Source: Brasenia schreberi
Lineage: Eukaryota; Streptophyta; Magnoliopsida; Nymphaeales; Cabombaceae
Assembly: GCA_036023115.1 (NCBI GenBank)
Contig: JAYKKT010000079.1
Span: 10,841,501-10,905,500 of the forward strand
Reading direction: 5' to 3'
Length of the DNA stretch: 64,000 bases
Part shown: piece after piece, positions 52,490-64,000 of the stretch
Layout: each line of letters begins with the position of its first letter
Position numbering within the stretch: position 1 is the first letter of the stretch
The notes under the pieces: generated by a model
Told to the model about the DNA's origin: nothing
The model's database searches: none
Seen by the model: the letters and a program-made list of their open reading frames with translations, nothing else
Made by a program: the position numbers and the translations under genes

Positions 52490-55400
52490 TTTCGTAACTA
52501 TTGATGTAAATAATTTTTTTTCTCTATGAATCGACTTAAAATCTCATTTGCAAAAACAATGCATGAGCATGCGAGGAAGTTTACTAAAACTTGCAAAGTG
52601 ATTTTTGACTTCTTTAATGATTGTGGACAAGTGTATTCTTGTCATCATAGACTTTCTAGAACTGACGATCAAGGGTCAACCTAGATGCTTAGAAAAGTGA
52701 TTTGTAATCCGGTAATTTTCCAAACAAATTTTAAATCAAAACGGATTTTTCAAAACCATTTTATCATTCACTTGGCAAAATCAGTTTCAGTTCTGAAAAT
52801 TAGAATTGGTTATGTTTTCAGCAGTAGATGTTTGCAATTTTTTTCCTATCTTGCAAGGATCCAAAAATCCTGAAAACTTTACATAAGCTAGGCCTAGGTA
52901 TGAAGTTTATTGGAGTATTTTTATTTGGATTTTTGACTCTCGGGATGATCAGAATTAAACCGTAAACATTTCCAACCTTGAAACTTGGAACAAACACTGT
53001 GACAAATACAAAGGCTTAATAAAATGTCTATATCTCTGTACCTAAACATGAGATTTTATGAAATTGGGCAAGTTGAAAAGTTGTAGAAATTAGATTTCCA
53101 ACAAAACCATTTTTATGATTTTTGAGTTTCTACAAACAGAGTTATGAGAGTTTTACCTAGGGTCTATCATGAGATTTGTAACACAGACAGGTTTTGTATC
53201 GAATTAAGTTTAGTTTTCTATAATTTTATTTTTGGCCTTACCCATGTCTAAAATTCTTGAATAGTTTACTAGGTGTTCCTCAGTATGTTTGCAAGATTCA
53301 GACCAATTTTCAAAAATTCTCACTCACAAACAAGGGCTGAAAAATTCGAGGATCAGACATATGCAGGATGTTGAAATCAGAGTTTTCTGTTTAGAAGACT
53401 AATGAATGCATCCGATTTGATTTTTAATGTGTTAATAATCATACAAAGAAATTTTTGTTGAGGACTTGTGTCTTTTTGAGGAGGAACTCGTCTATATATA
53501 AATTCCTAAGGTTATTTCTCTCGAGGAGGAAAGCTCTCTTTGAAGATATATGCGATCATATCCCAATGTCCTTGCCTACACAATTTTATTGATATTTAAT
53601 CCACCACAAGAGTGATTTACATACCATATTATTGCATGTAAAACTTGGATGCTAATGTCCCTCATATGGCCTCGTATTTTAATTTGAAAGAAGTTAAATA
53701 ATCAAGAAATGAAGAGGAGATCATAATATCCTTTAAGCGTAGAAGATATGAGAGAGTAAAAGGTATAGTTTATATTAGGGTAGATGAAACCAAATCTGAA
53801 ACAAGTTAGGAGCCTTCTTACCGATTGTCTTGAGCATGGATTTGCAACATTTCTCCTTAATTATTATAATGATTTGGAGACAATTGCTCTCAAATATTAC
53901 ACTTGGATTTGAATGAAATTGAAATGGAAAAAAGGAAAGTAGAAAGAGAAGGACATGGCTGACGGTTTGGAAGGCTTGGGCGGGCTTGACTTGGCCAGTG
54001 ATGAAGCTCCTCCTTGGGACGATGACTCTTCCCCTTTCTTCCTCTCCTCTCTTTCTCTCTCTTTCCTCTCTTTACTGGAATCTCTCTCTTGATTTTTTTC
54101 TCTTTTTAAAACCTAACCTAAGGGCTGAATTTATAGAATTCTTGGGAACTCTCTATAGAAGGAATATGCCTTGGCATCTTCCTAGAAAGTTTCACGGGTT
54201 GGGGCTAGTTTTTGTGGGTTCAAATCTTATCCAATCGAAGCTATAGTTTTTTATCACATGGGGCACATGGGTGGTCTCCTTTTCTTCATCAAAGGTGCCT
54301 TTGGTGTAGCCATCCTTTTCTTAGGTGCATCCGGCTAGGTGTAGTCGGCTAGGTGCAACCTTCCTTTACCTAGTGTGGTTTTGGGGTAGGAGCATCCTGC
54401 CTTTTGTCACTTGATGCAACCCTTGACTTAGTCTTGATCTTGACACACCTTGGCTATGCATGACCCTTGACTTGGCCTTGATGTTGGCTCGTCTCGGTTG
54501 AGTGCAGGCCATGGTTCCTTTGGTGTCGACCTTGACTAGTTTGGTGTATCCCTTGACTACTTTGGTTCAATTTGAATTGCACCCCTTTGGTGTAGTCCTT
54601 TGACTTGACTTGAATTGAGTTTGCTTTTGTACGAAGCTTATCTTGATCTTGTCTTGAGTCGGACTTGCTTCGTAGTCTGTCTTGAACATGACTTGACTTG
54701 GGCATGGTCATGTGTCATTTTTGTTTGATTTGATTTTGGGCTAGTTGCATATGCCACCCATCTTGAACTTGAGTTGAATTGAGCTTGGTCATGTGCTCAT
54801 CTCGCTTGATTTGATTTTGGGCTAGTTGCATGCATCACTCATCTTGAACTTGAGTTGAATTGAGCTTGGTCATGTGCTCATCTCGCTTGATTTGATTTTG
54901 GGCTAGTTGCATGCATCACTCATCTTGAACTTGAGTTGAATTGGGCTTTGTCATGTGCCCATCTTGTTTGATTTGATTTTGGGTTGGTTGCATGCAACTC
55001 TTAAACTTGAGTTAAATTGGGCTTGGTCATTTGCCCATCTTGTTTAATGTGATTTTGGGCTGGTTACATGTGACGCCCATCTTGAACTTGAGTTGAAGTG
55101 GGCTTGGTCATATGCTTATCTTGTTTGATTTGATTTTGGGTTGATTGTTTGTTTAGCCCATCTTGAACTTGACTTGGGCTCGCCTCATATGTGATCCCTC
55201 TTGGTTTGAGTTTATTTGATCCACTTGCATTCGGGGGGGTTGCATGTCTTGGATGTGCTTCTTTATTCCTTTTGGGTGAAACGTCTCATTTCTCATTCTG
55301 GTAAGGATGATTTACTACTTGATCCGATTTCTTTTCACACAGGATTTCGTTTTATGGTTTCAAATGTTTTGATTCTTTAAAACCATTTCTTTTAAGATAT

Positions 55401-55857
55401 ATTTGAAAACATCGAATTTTAACAAAATCTTTAAATAGCCTTTTTGGAATATAACTGAGTCTCATCCCGGTGTTTGTTTACATGAGTGATCTGCTTTCTC
55501 TGCGTGAGTTAGTCATTTAGCTTTTTAACCGCTTTAACCCTTTGATGGGTATAGGGTCGTTTGGTGTAGGGCTATCCTCGATCCGACGAGTTTTTGAGGT
55601 CTTGTTTTGGGACTTGTTTGGTTTTTGAATTTTAAAGGTTTTGTAATTTTGTAAAATTACAAACATTTTGTAGGTTTGGCTCCCAATGTCCCATTTTCAT
55701 TTGTTTTGTTTGAAACCATTCTTTCTTTGAAGGAAATTATTTGAAACCGCAAAATTTCGCCATTTGGCCTTCAGGGTAGAGTGGTTATTTTTCAATTTTT
55801 GTTAAAATTGGATTTTTTTCAAAGGGCTTTAAAGTACCCTTATTTTGAGGCTCCTAC
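52490..55857 (-). mobile_element. ~3.4-kb LTR of a gypsy-like element, minus strand
   Basis: On the minus strand it starts TGTAGGAGCCTC at 55857. It contains an 81-bp minisatellite, then a TATA box (CTATAAATTC at about 54131-54140), a GA-rich leader (54010-54110) and a long AT-rich U5-like tail. The tail shares ordered blocks with the plus-strand LTR-like tail at 8540-8690. The first ~630 bp are repeated at 58831-59488. LTRs this long with repeats in U3 are known in the Tat/Ogre lineage. The exact 3' end is uncertain. Confidence 0.6.
54690..55180. repeat. 81-bp minisatellite, about six units
   Basis: GGGCTAGTTGCATGCATCAC-type units begin at 54738, 54819, 54900, 54981, 55057 and 55138. All steps are 81 bp except one of 76 bp. 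Each contains TCTTGAACTTGAGTTGAA and CTTGATTTGATTTT. The block to the left (54430-54710) is made of looser CTTGACTTGG-type relatives. Confidence 0.9.
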
Positions 55858-58830
55858 AAAATTTTGGCATGAAAATGGGTTTGTTTAAGGTGTCTTTATT
55901 AAAAAATCTTAAAAGACTCAGAACTACCATTTTTCTTGAAAAAAACAGAAATTCTAAAAAGTCTTTTGAAAATTTTTGGGTGTTTATAGATGTCCTTTTT
56001 ATCATTAATCAAATTTATTTGGTTCATGGCAAAGAATAACTCCCATAAAAAATTTATTTTTCTAAATGGTAGAGTTGATTTGAGTTGAATAAGATTTCAT
56101 GAACTTTCTCATTATTTGTTATGGGATTCATTTTTTGAACTTGGGTTATCCTAATTTCGATGGGAAAGAGGATTTCTAGCAAAAGGGGACTCAACCTAGA
56201 TAGTAATCGACCAATGCAAGGATTATATATGAATAAGGCCATGAATGCACATGGGCATGAAATGTGTAAGATGCAATGAATGAATCATGTATGCTGGAGA
56301 TCTCCATGATTTATTTAGGAAGCTCCCATAAACTTGACTGCTCTAAATGGGATGAGCTCCATGTTTATTTGCTTGATGCCTTAGGTTTTGTAAAAATAAA
56401 TTTGAAATGATACTTTCTTTTTGTTTCTATCAAAAATGACTTTCATCTCATATATTTTTCTTTCACTTTGGTTTTAATTTTTCATTACTTTGTAGAGGTT
56501 TTTGTTGAAAAAACTTAACAACATTTCAAAACTCCATTTTTCATACTAGAAGTCCTAATCCTCAAACAAAATAAGATCCAAATTGGTAGGTTCTATTCCT
56601 AATTTAGGATCATAATGACACTTTTTTTCTTGTAGGATGAGTTGTAGGGGTATGGGGAGAATTCTCTCGATCCCTTCTGAAGCGTCTCGTAGTATAAGGA
56701 AGAGGAAGTTTAAAGGAAATGCTCTTTGAGCTTTAGCTTTTTCTCTTTCTTTTATATACACTAAACATAATATCTTTTTAGATATTGGGCATTTATGGGG
56801 TCTACTAAGTTTCCTTTCTCACTTGAGCCGCCACTTTTCGAGAGGATGTGGGCCTCTTATGGGTGAATGATGTTCATAGGATGCATGACATGTAAAAATG
56901 TATTCCTATAGGAGATGATGGAGACTAATGTATTTAAGTTTCTATAAAAGATGCTTAGGGAATGCAAGCTACATGTTCCTAGTTTGGAGGAGACAACATG
57001 GGCATTCACACTATAGTTGACCCCTATTATGTCATGTGATTAATGACATTTGATGAGATGCATGAATGACTCATACATGCATCATGTCGTTGGACATCTT
57101 GGCTTTTGGCATGGTTTAGGAATATGCATGATATGATCATAGCCTTAGATGCATTTTTTATTAGGTTTGATTCTTATGTTGGTCACCTTCTAGAGAACTT
57201 GAATATTTGCTCAAGTCCAATATTGTATTGATTTTGAAAAAGTTCATGTAGATTGACATCACCCAAATCATTCCTAAGGGGATTGCCATTTTTTTTTGAC
57301 AAATGGTTTTGGTTTTTCTTTTTTTTTTCTTTTGAAAATTTTTTGTATTTAGGTTTTCTTTTTTTTCAGATTTTTAGGATTTTGGAGATAACTTGTACAC
57401 AATATACAGAACCCGGAGTTAGCATCATGTCCAAGGAAGTTCCAGGCCTTCAGGTGCATTAAGAATGCACACTCAGGGTGTGATATGATTATTCTTATGA
57501 TAGACCCTAAGTACAACCCAATGTGCTCCTAGGAGTAGACGGTGTGGGTGTATGTAGATGCAGAGGGAGAGCATGTTTGATCTCTTGTAAAATGGAAATA
57601 TATGAATTCCAATAAAAACCATGGTGAGTCTCTTGGTGGGTATGTGGATATTAAAGGAAGTTGGATTTATGATGTAAACCTAGGCTCAAAGGAATTTGTT
57701 TATGCATGGTAGGGTTAACTATACCTAAGATATCGATATATGCCTTATGAGTAATCATGTCTATTAAGTTTTGAATTTTATTTTTATTTTGAAATTCTTT
57801 TTGTTGGTTCGTGACATTCAGTGCACCTTGAAAATCCATATCTTTTTGCACATTAAGTGGCCTTGTAGGTGCATGAGTGTGATTTAGCATATGGAATGCA
57901 TGTAAATGATTTACTGATCCTATACTAAGACGGAGAGGATTGAGTAGGGATTTTTGGGGGAATGAGTTTCAGGCATATCTTTTTCGAGCTTAACTACCTT
58001 CCCATTGTGAGAGTAAACTTCCTTGTAGGTGTGCTGAAGTGGCTCGAACTCATGCATGGCTTCGAGCTCTCGTTGCTTTATGAGGTCTTGAATTTCATCA
58101 TTCAAGCCTATGCTTGTGCAATACTCATTCATCTATGTATTTTCTTCAAGAGAGAAAACCTCTAAAGTGTGTGAAGTGGTGCTCATGGGAATAGAACTCA
58201 TCAGAGTGCATGTTTTTGGAAATTTTGGAGTGACTTAAGTGAATAAAACCTCATGCCCCTCTTCACATATGTGCTTAGGAATGTAGACTCTTTTTTCTTC
58301 ATTTTTCATTTTAAAATTTTTAATTTCGGTTTCCATAATTTTATCATTTGTAATTTTTTATTTTCAATTTTTGAAGATTTTCCAGATTTTTTTGGTTTTT
58401 CTAAATATATATATATATATTTATTTTCGATGGATAAAGGGGTGTTAGGAAGTAGATGACTAGCAAGGGTAAGAAGAGATTGTTTAATCCCAACACTTGC
58501 TACATTTGTGACCTTACATCCTTCATTGGATTTTGGGGTTGCTTTGGTTTTCCGGTCATGGTTTGTGTCCCTATGGACCCGAGGTTGATTCTCAAGGTAA
58601 CAATATGCCTTGACCTCTTTAGGGTAGCAATTTCTCTTTCGATTTGTATTTGTCTCAACTCTCTTTTTAGAGAGGCGATTATATCTTTCCAGGTTTAAGA
58701 AGACTTGTTCGTAGTTTTGGAAAACCAATTTGTGAAGTTTGTTGAGGCCTTCTTTGACATATTTTCAAAGGAATCAACCGAACTTGTCATGATGAATGTT
58801 GGAAAATTTCAGTTTTTTTACCAAGTTTTT
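55858..58830 (-). mobile_element. Degenerate interior of the minus-strand LTR element
   Basis: Minus-strand frames at 57651-57890, 57920-58132 and 58306-58728 are Lys/Asn/Gln-rich and look like decayed coding sequence (for example NEYCTSIGLNDEIQDLIKQR). No protease, reverse transcriptase or integrase pattern is visible. The plus-strand frames are phenylalanine-rich shadows. The ~3-kb size suggests a non-autonomous or heavily deleted element. Confidence 0.45.
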
Positions 58831-59488
58831 CGGGGGGGCTGCATATCTTGGATGTGCTTCTTTATTCTTTCAGGCCAAAATATCTCTGCTTTCTCATTCT
58901 AGTAAGGATGATTTCCCACTTGATCCGATCTCTTTCCAAATAAGATTTCATTTTATGATTTCAAATGTTTTGATTCTTTAAAACCATTTCTTTTAAGATA
59001 TATTTGAAAACATTGAATTTTAACAAAATCTTTAAATATCCCTTTTGGAGTATAACTGAGTCCCATCCTTGGTGTTTGCTTGCATGAGTGACCTGCTTTC
59101 GCTTTGTGAATTAGTCATTTACCGTTTTAATCGCTTTAACCCTTTGATAGGTGTAGAGTCTCGAAATGCTTTAACATTTGATAGGTGTAGGGTCGTTTGG
59201 TGTAGGACTATCCTCGATTCGGCGAGTTTTTGAGGTCTTGTTTTAGGACTTGTTTGGTTTTTGAATTTCAAAGGTTTTATAAGTTTGTAAAATTGTGATT
59301 TTGCAAATATTTTGTGGGTTTGGTTCCCAATATCCTATTTTTCATTTGTTTCTTTGAAGAAAATCATTTGAAACCACAAAATTTTACCCATTTGGCCTTG
59401 AGGGCACAATGGTTATTTTTTTATTTTTATCAAAATTGGATTTTTTTCAATGGAGTTCAAAGTACCCTTATTTTCATGCTCCTACAAA
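58831..59488 (-). repeat. Partial LTR, first ~650 bp only
   Basis: It matches 55232-55857 almost colinearly: GGATGTGCTTCTTTATTC, ACCATTTCTTTTAAGATATA, GTAGGGTCGTTTGGTGTAGG, AGTACCCTTATTTT and GCTCCTACAAA. One ~25-bp insertion lies near 59160. The minisatellite, TATA box and tail of the other copy are absent, so this LTR was cut short at about 58831. Confidence 0.85.
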
Positions 59489-60897
59489 CAATATTTACGA
59501 CAAAGGGAACACAAGATACGGGTTTAAGATGGGGTTACATAGACACGAAACATATCACACCAAATAACAGGCGGTGATTGCACAAGAAGGAACCCATTTC
59601 GGTGGTTTACCTTCAAACAATATTTACGACCTAGGGCACCTATCTTCGCTAAGAAACAAGGCAGAAGTATCCTGCTTTTGGGCACCTACCTACGACGTTC
59701 GGGGAGTACCCATGTATACCGGGTACTTAGCCCGTGCCAGTACATGTATTGTTACTTCGGTACAGGTTTTTAAGAATTTCGGACTTTGGATCCATCTGGT
59801 TACGTGTACAAATACCCGTGTACTATCAGCATTTCAAGTATAGGTCAAGTCAAGCTAATATCCATACGTCAACTTGATTTTGAAACTCAAAGGTGTTATA
59901 TTTTGATGTTGAAACTATATTTTATAAAATTCAGATCGTTGTGTTCCTTGTTAGAGTTGTGTTATGTCAAAATTTATGTTTTAATGTTTAATAAGCTTTA
60001 TAAAGTCAATTTCGTGTAATTTTAACTATATATGTGTACAAATTTTATTTTTATATAATGATGGGGTACCCGTACCTTTTCTTTTTCAGAAATATCATAC
60101 CTCGTATACCAGTACCCAGATACAGGTAACGTAGTCGTATCCTTGTAACATAGGTACTCATTGACCTTGCATCACTTTGAACAGCTGTAAAATCAGAAGA
60201 CTTCGTCTTCACCATAACCGTGCTGGCTGTTCTACGGAGAGCTCCAGAAACGGGAACAAGCAGACTTCACTGTGGTATTTGCTGTCTGCACCTCTTGTAG
60301 TATGAGTGCCCACCATCTTCACTCCCATTGCCTTCCTTACACCATTGTCCTCCTCCCACATCTGCCATCATCCATACCTCTTTGATGTAGTAGCTATACG
60401 ATATCTCAATGTATATTCCACCTTGCTTTTCTATGGCCAATGCTAACCATGGACAGCTCGAGCTATCCTTCGGGTGGCAGAAGGATATGTTCACTAACAT
60501 AATTCACCGGTTCAGGTTTAGAGATCTCAGAACACTTGGAGTGTTTCTCATATAACAAATGGTTCCGTTTCTCCCAAATAAAACGAACAAACAACTGAAA
60601 GGGGGCTATACCAAGCAAGCCAGGCTTTCTTGTCCTCCAACCGCTGCATCCCCAAGTGCAACGAGCCCTGATTTAAGTTTCCATGGGGTTCCCGGAGAAT
60701 AGAGTGGTCAAAATGGGCTAGGATCATGGGACTGGCCGGAACCGGCCTTGGAAATATAAAGGGCCAGGCTAGAAAATGCGATCTCATGTTGTGAAAATGA
60801 TTTCTTAACTCAATATGCATACTCTCTTCTCTCTATATATATATTTGATGGGCACGAACAATGATACAGATTTAAATTTAAATAGCATTTATGTCAA
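59489..60897. other. Repeat-rich DNA with coding-like minus-strand frame
   Basis: AAACAATATTTACGAC occurs at both 59486 and 59607, around a segment resembling LTR-internal sequence. GTACCC/GGGTAC words cluster at 59700-59830 and again inverted at 60066-60150, suggesting a foldback element. The minus frame at 60267-60500 (ending GGHSYYKRCRQQIPQ) has a coding look, but I do not recognise it. Confidence 0.35.
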
Positions 60898-60977
60898 GTA
60901 TAAAAAGTACAATGATTAGCCGACCCCGTCTAGTACGAGAAAAGGGTTAGTTGTTGTTGTATAAAAAGTACAATGAT
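60898..60977 (+). mobile_element. 42-bp RTE LINE stub with perfect 19-bp target-site duplication
   Basis: GTATAAAAAGTACAATGAT is present at 60898-60916 and again at 60959-60977. The 42 bp between them (60917-60958) read TAGCCGACCCCGTCTAGTAC, then GAGAAAAGGGTTAG and (TTG)n. They match the last bases of the full RTE at about 17300-17348, including the GTT tail. Confidence 0.95.
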
Positions 60978-61074
60978 ACTTCTATTTTTAAATTAAAATA
61001 TGTACCAAACTGTTGAGACTTTTATCAATTTTGAGCCTGAAACAATATGCACATATACCAATTTCTCTCTCTCC

Positions 61075-61076
<2 letters not shown>

Positions 61077-61130
<54 letters not shown>
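61077..61130. repeat. (AT)n microsatellite
   Basis: An uninterrupted AT run of about 52 bp. The minus-strand frame crossing it ends in a Tyr-Ile run that is purely the repeat. The part of that frame at 61140-61436 (GGDHEYLPKTEGSIYNLDPY) is coding-like but unidentified. Confidence 0.95.
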
Positions 61131-61132
<2 letters not shown>

Positions 61133-61439
61133 CCTTATGAACGGCATACTCCCTCACCATGGTCATGATAAGGAAGCACCTACACGGGGATGACCCTAGC
61201 CCGTGCATGCACACACATATATTCTCAATTAGACCCCTTATTTTTTCTTGTCTAAGAGGCACGAGACAACAGTCTCCAAGAAAGTTTGGAATATTTATAG
61301 CATCTGTATCATATGGATCAAGATTATAAATAGAACCCTCTGTTTTTGGCAAGTATTCATGATCCCCACCATATTGACTACGACTTTTGTATTCATCATT
61401 GCCTTCAATATTCGCACAATAAAAAGGGACTTCCATTGA

Positions 61440-63690
61440 AACAGTTAGGAAATTCCATGGGCTCTAGCAAAGAACGAATAGGTACAACCTCCATCAATTC
61501 TTTTGAGTTTCATTCATGTAAACGTACTCTTGAGATGGTATAGATAAAGATTCAGGAAGATGCTGAAGGAGCGGCTGGAGTGAAGTTATAACAAGGTAAT
61601 TGTAGAATTTGATACATTTTATCACCAAGAAGGTTACAAAAAGGAAAACGTGTATCCTCCACAACTGTTCACACCTACTGCCTTGAAAACCCTTACTCTT
61701 TTGTTGAAAAGGCTGAGCCTCTCCCCTTTCTTCAATGCCTGACTCATATTTTTCATATGGAAATGTCTGATCATGTCAAAACCCATTCGCCTTCTTAGAG
61801 CAACAACTACTTTTATATATTCGTGTCTCTTAAAAAAGATCGCAACAAAGAAAAAGTTATCCCTAGAATCGAAACAGACGAACAATTTCCAAGGGAGTGG
61901 AGTAATAGACCTAGGAATGAAAAGCAAATGGTCAAATTGAATGAGAATTTGGTTCATCCTTTACATTGTGGAAGAAATACATCTATATACCATACATAAA
62001 ATCAGAAAAGAAGGATTTTGCACATATTTCTTGCCATGAAAATGGTAACTTAATTGGAAACCGGCTCATCCCTACTCTAAAATGACATTTTCTTACGCTA
62101 AACAATCTACCAATCTTGTGATATGAAAAATGCATTGGTAGGGGACTGTTCCGCCTAATAAAAGTTCCAATGACTTGTTTTTTCTTTTGTAAGCCCTTGA
62201 TGCATGTAGAGGAAAGGCTGCAGCTTTTGTAAATATGTGGGCGTTTCAAAGACTCGACCCAACGTAAAAGCATTTCATTCAATAAGGAGATTCTAAAACT
62301 ACAGATGTGATCATTTACTTCGTGGGCAAAGTCTAGGATCATGAGATCCTTTTGTATCATATTGCAAGGGCTGTTGCATAGAAAGACCAAGATCAAATGA
62401 ATGTTAAATTCGAAAGTATACAACTCCTACCAACTTATACATGATTGGCACAAGGTTTAGACGAGTTGTTCTAAACTAAGTTCATCCACTTAACCAACTA
62501 CTTAACTCATCCCTAGAAGTCTCCGCACAACCTTATCATGTCTTCACCCATGTAGACGACATCTTCCTTCATGCTACCAAACTCTTGTCCACCTACATGC
62601 TGCATGATCCCTATCTGCTCAACCTTTGGTTGTGTCAGTGTATCCTCATCATCATCTCGGTCAATGGGTCACCATCCCACCCTTGTCACACACACTACAC
62701 AGACAGGTCTAACGTAATGCACAGAGTCCCACGCTATGACATTCTCTCTTGATTGAGGCTTAGCAATGGCCTTCGTTGCAACTTGTCCCTTACTAGGCCC
62801 CATGAGCTCACTCGGTCATCTCGAAGATATATTCCAAGATGCTGCCTCTGGTAACATAGGTGTTACACAGCTCCGTACTCATTACCTTTCTTCCTCACAC
62901 TTCTCTATAGAGTCATGTTGGTGAAGGAGGAAGAAAAGGGAAAGGAAGAAAGAAAGTGTGAGTATCTTTTTAGAAATATCAAAATGGGTCTAGCTCGGGG
63001 GTTGGTCTGATATGGTCTTAGAAAAATACAGGACCAGGCCAGAGAATTACAACTCATATTTGAAGCAGGGCCAATTGGAGCCCACTTCCTTTGATAAATT
63101 TGAAATTTAAAAACAAAATGTGATTGACCGGACATAATCACGAGATCCAGTCACGGATATTGGCCCAAGGAGCAAGGGTGACGAGGAGATGAGGCAAGAA
63201 GGGCCCAAGGCAGTGCAAAACAGTTCCAATATGCTAGTTACTAGATTGCTTCCTGTTATAGTTTGAGTCCGATTTTTGAGAAGGTGGAACGATAACGGAA
63301 CCAAGGGCTCTCCCGTGCCGGTTCTGGTTCTGGGGCCAGTTTGGTCGGTTCTAGTTCTGATCAATTCGAAAGTTGGTCAAGTTTCAGTTTGGATGGATGT
63401 TGAGCCAACCATGTCTAAATGGATATCCATCGTTATGATAATCTTCACAAGCTCATCATCTACAATGACAAACTTAAATAGTCCGATTGACCTAAGCTTA
63501 TGCCTAGTGTTATATCTCATATTATTCCAAAGCAACACATTTGGCCAAACTTGGTCGAATCGAGTCATTGACCAAGAAATTGCCTTCGAGCCTTAGCTTA
63601 GACAAAACAAATAAGGCTTCAACAAGCCAATTTTAGCTCTAAACAACCCATTCCAAGTTAAGCCTTAAGCTTGCTCGAACTTCCTAAATT
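61440..63690. other. Intergenic, no recognisable gene
   Basis: Minus-strand frames at 61634-61957 and 61983-62423 are open but match no family I know. The stretch at 62970-63360 carries GGTTCTGG and GGCCAGG words like those near 48.8 and 60.7 kb. Confidence 0.4.
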
Positions 63691-64000
63691 AAAAAAGTTT
63701 TGTATAATGAGAAATTGCCAAAAAAAGTTAAATGACAACTCATAAGAGGGCCTAGAGACGATCATGGTTGTTAAGAGGATCTTATGAGATATCAAGCGAG
63801 ATGATGTTGTCTATTGTTTGAGGATATCATAATGATTGCTTAGAGCCTAAGTCTGTATTTGTGATTCTTATTGTAAGACTATGCTTATAAATACCTATGT
63901 AAACTCTAATACAGTAAGGTCTTATATCTTTAGAATCCCGAGTTCCTTCTATATGATTAGTAGTAGAAAAGAGTTTCTCTCTCTATGATTAGACTAGTAA
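63691..64000 (+). mobile_element. Possible LTR truncated by the window edge
   Basis: TATAAATA (63886-63893) is followed by CCTATGTAAACTCTAATACA and a run of CTCTCTCT. This is the usual form of the U3/R border in plant copia LTRs. No second copy or start is seen within the window. Confidence 0.3.

Overview
The window is nuclear DNA from a flowering plant. The evidence is a 13-exon plant-type Rab GDP dissociation inhibitor (GDI) gene with GT-AG introns, an ARGOS/ORGAN SIZE RELATED gene, a decayed piece of a plant Mediator subunit 15 gene, plant-type LINEs (L1 and RTE), Ty3/gypsy elements with Tat-like features, a MITE and many (TA)n(GA)n microsatellites. The species cannot be fixed from sequence alone. 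Only two intact protein-coding genes are well supported; most of the rest is transposon-derived.

Layout. 1-3.5 kb: intergenic, with Q/S/T-rich open stretches of unknown origin and a 63-bp tandem repeat. 3.5-10.4 kb: an L1 LINE remnant (endonuclease part at 3.54-4.64 kb, reverse-transcriptase part at 8.87-10.4 kb) split by a ~4.1-kb LTR-like block. That block carries MED15 gene fragments in front of a TATA box. 10.84-25.48 kb: the GDI gene on the minus strand. All 13 exons join in frame to 444 codons, and the introns have collected a full-length RTE LINE with a 19-bp target-site duplication, two truncated RTE copies, a foldback MITE, two compound microsatellites and a partial tandem duplication that copies the exon-10 splice donor.

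25.84-39.1 kb: an old gypsy element whose 5' LTR starts about 360 bp upstream of the GDI start codon. It has gag, reverse transcriptase/RNase H, a second RNase H-like region and integrase remnants, plus a nested RTE fragment that contains a near-perfect 57-bp palindrome. 39.1-49.6 kb: AT-rich and repeat-derived DNA without a recognisable gene, including a diverged pair of ~0.5-kb direct repeats. 49.6-50.9 kb: the ARGOS-like gene on the plus strand.

51.3-51.6 kb: a possible SINE. 52.5-59.5 kb: a minus-strand LTR element with a ~3.4-kb LTR (81-bp minisatellite, TATA box, GA-rich leader), a ~3-kb degenerate interior and only the first ~0.65 kb of the other LTR. 59.5-64 kb: repeat-rich DNA, a 42-bp RTE stub with a perfect 19-bp duplication, and a probable LTR running off the right edge.

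The two genes are functionally independent: GDI recycles Rab GTPases in membrane traffic, and ARGOS-like proteins tune organ size and ethylene response. No operon-like or defence-system organisation is present. The main interest is how mobile elements have reshaped the GDI locus and captured MED15 sequence.
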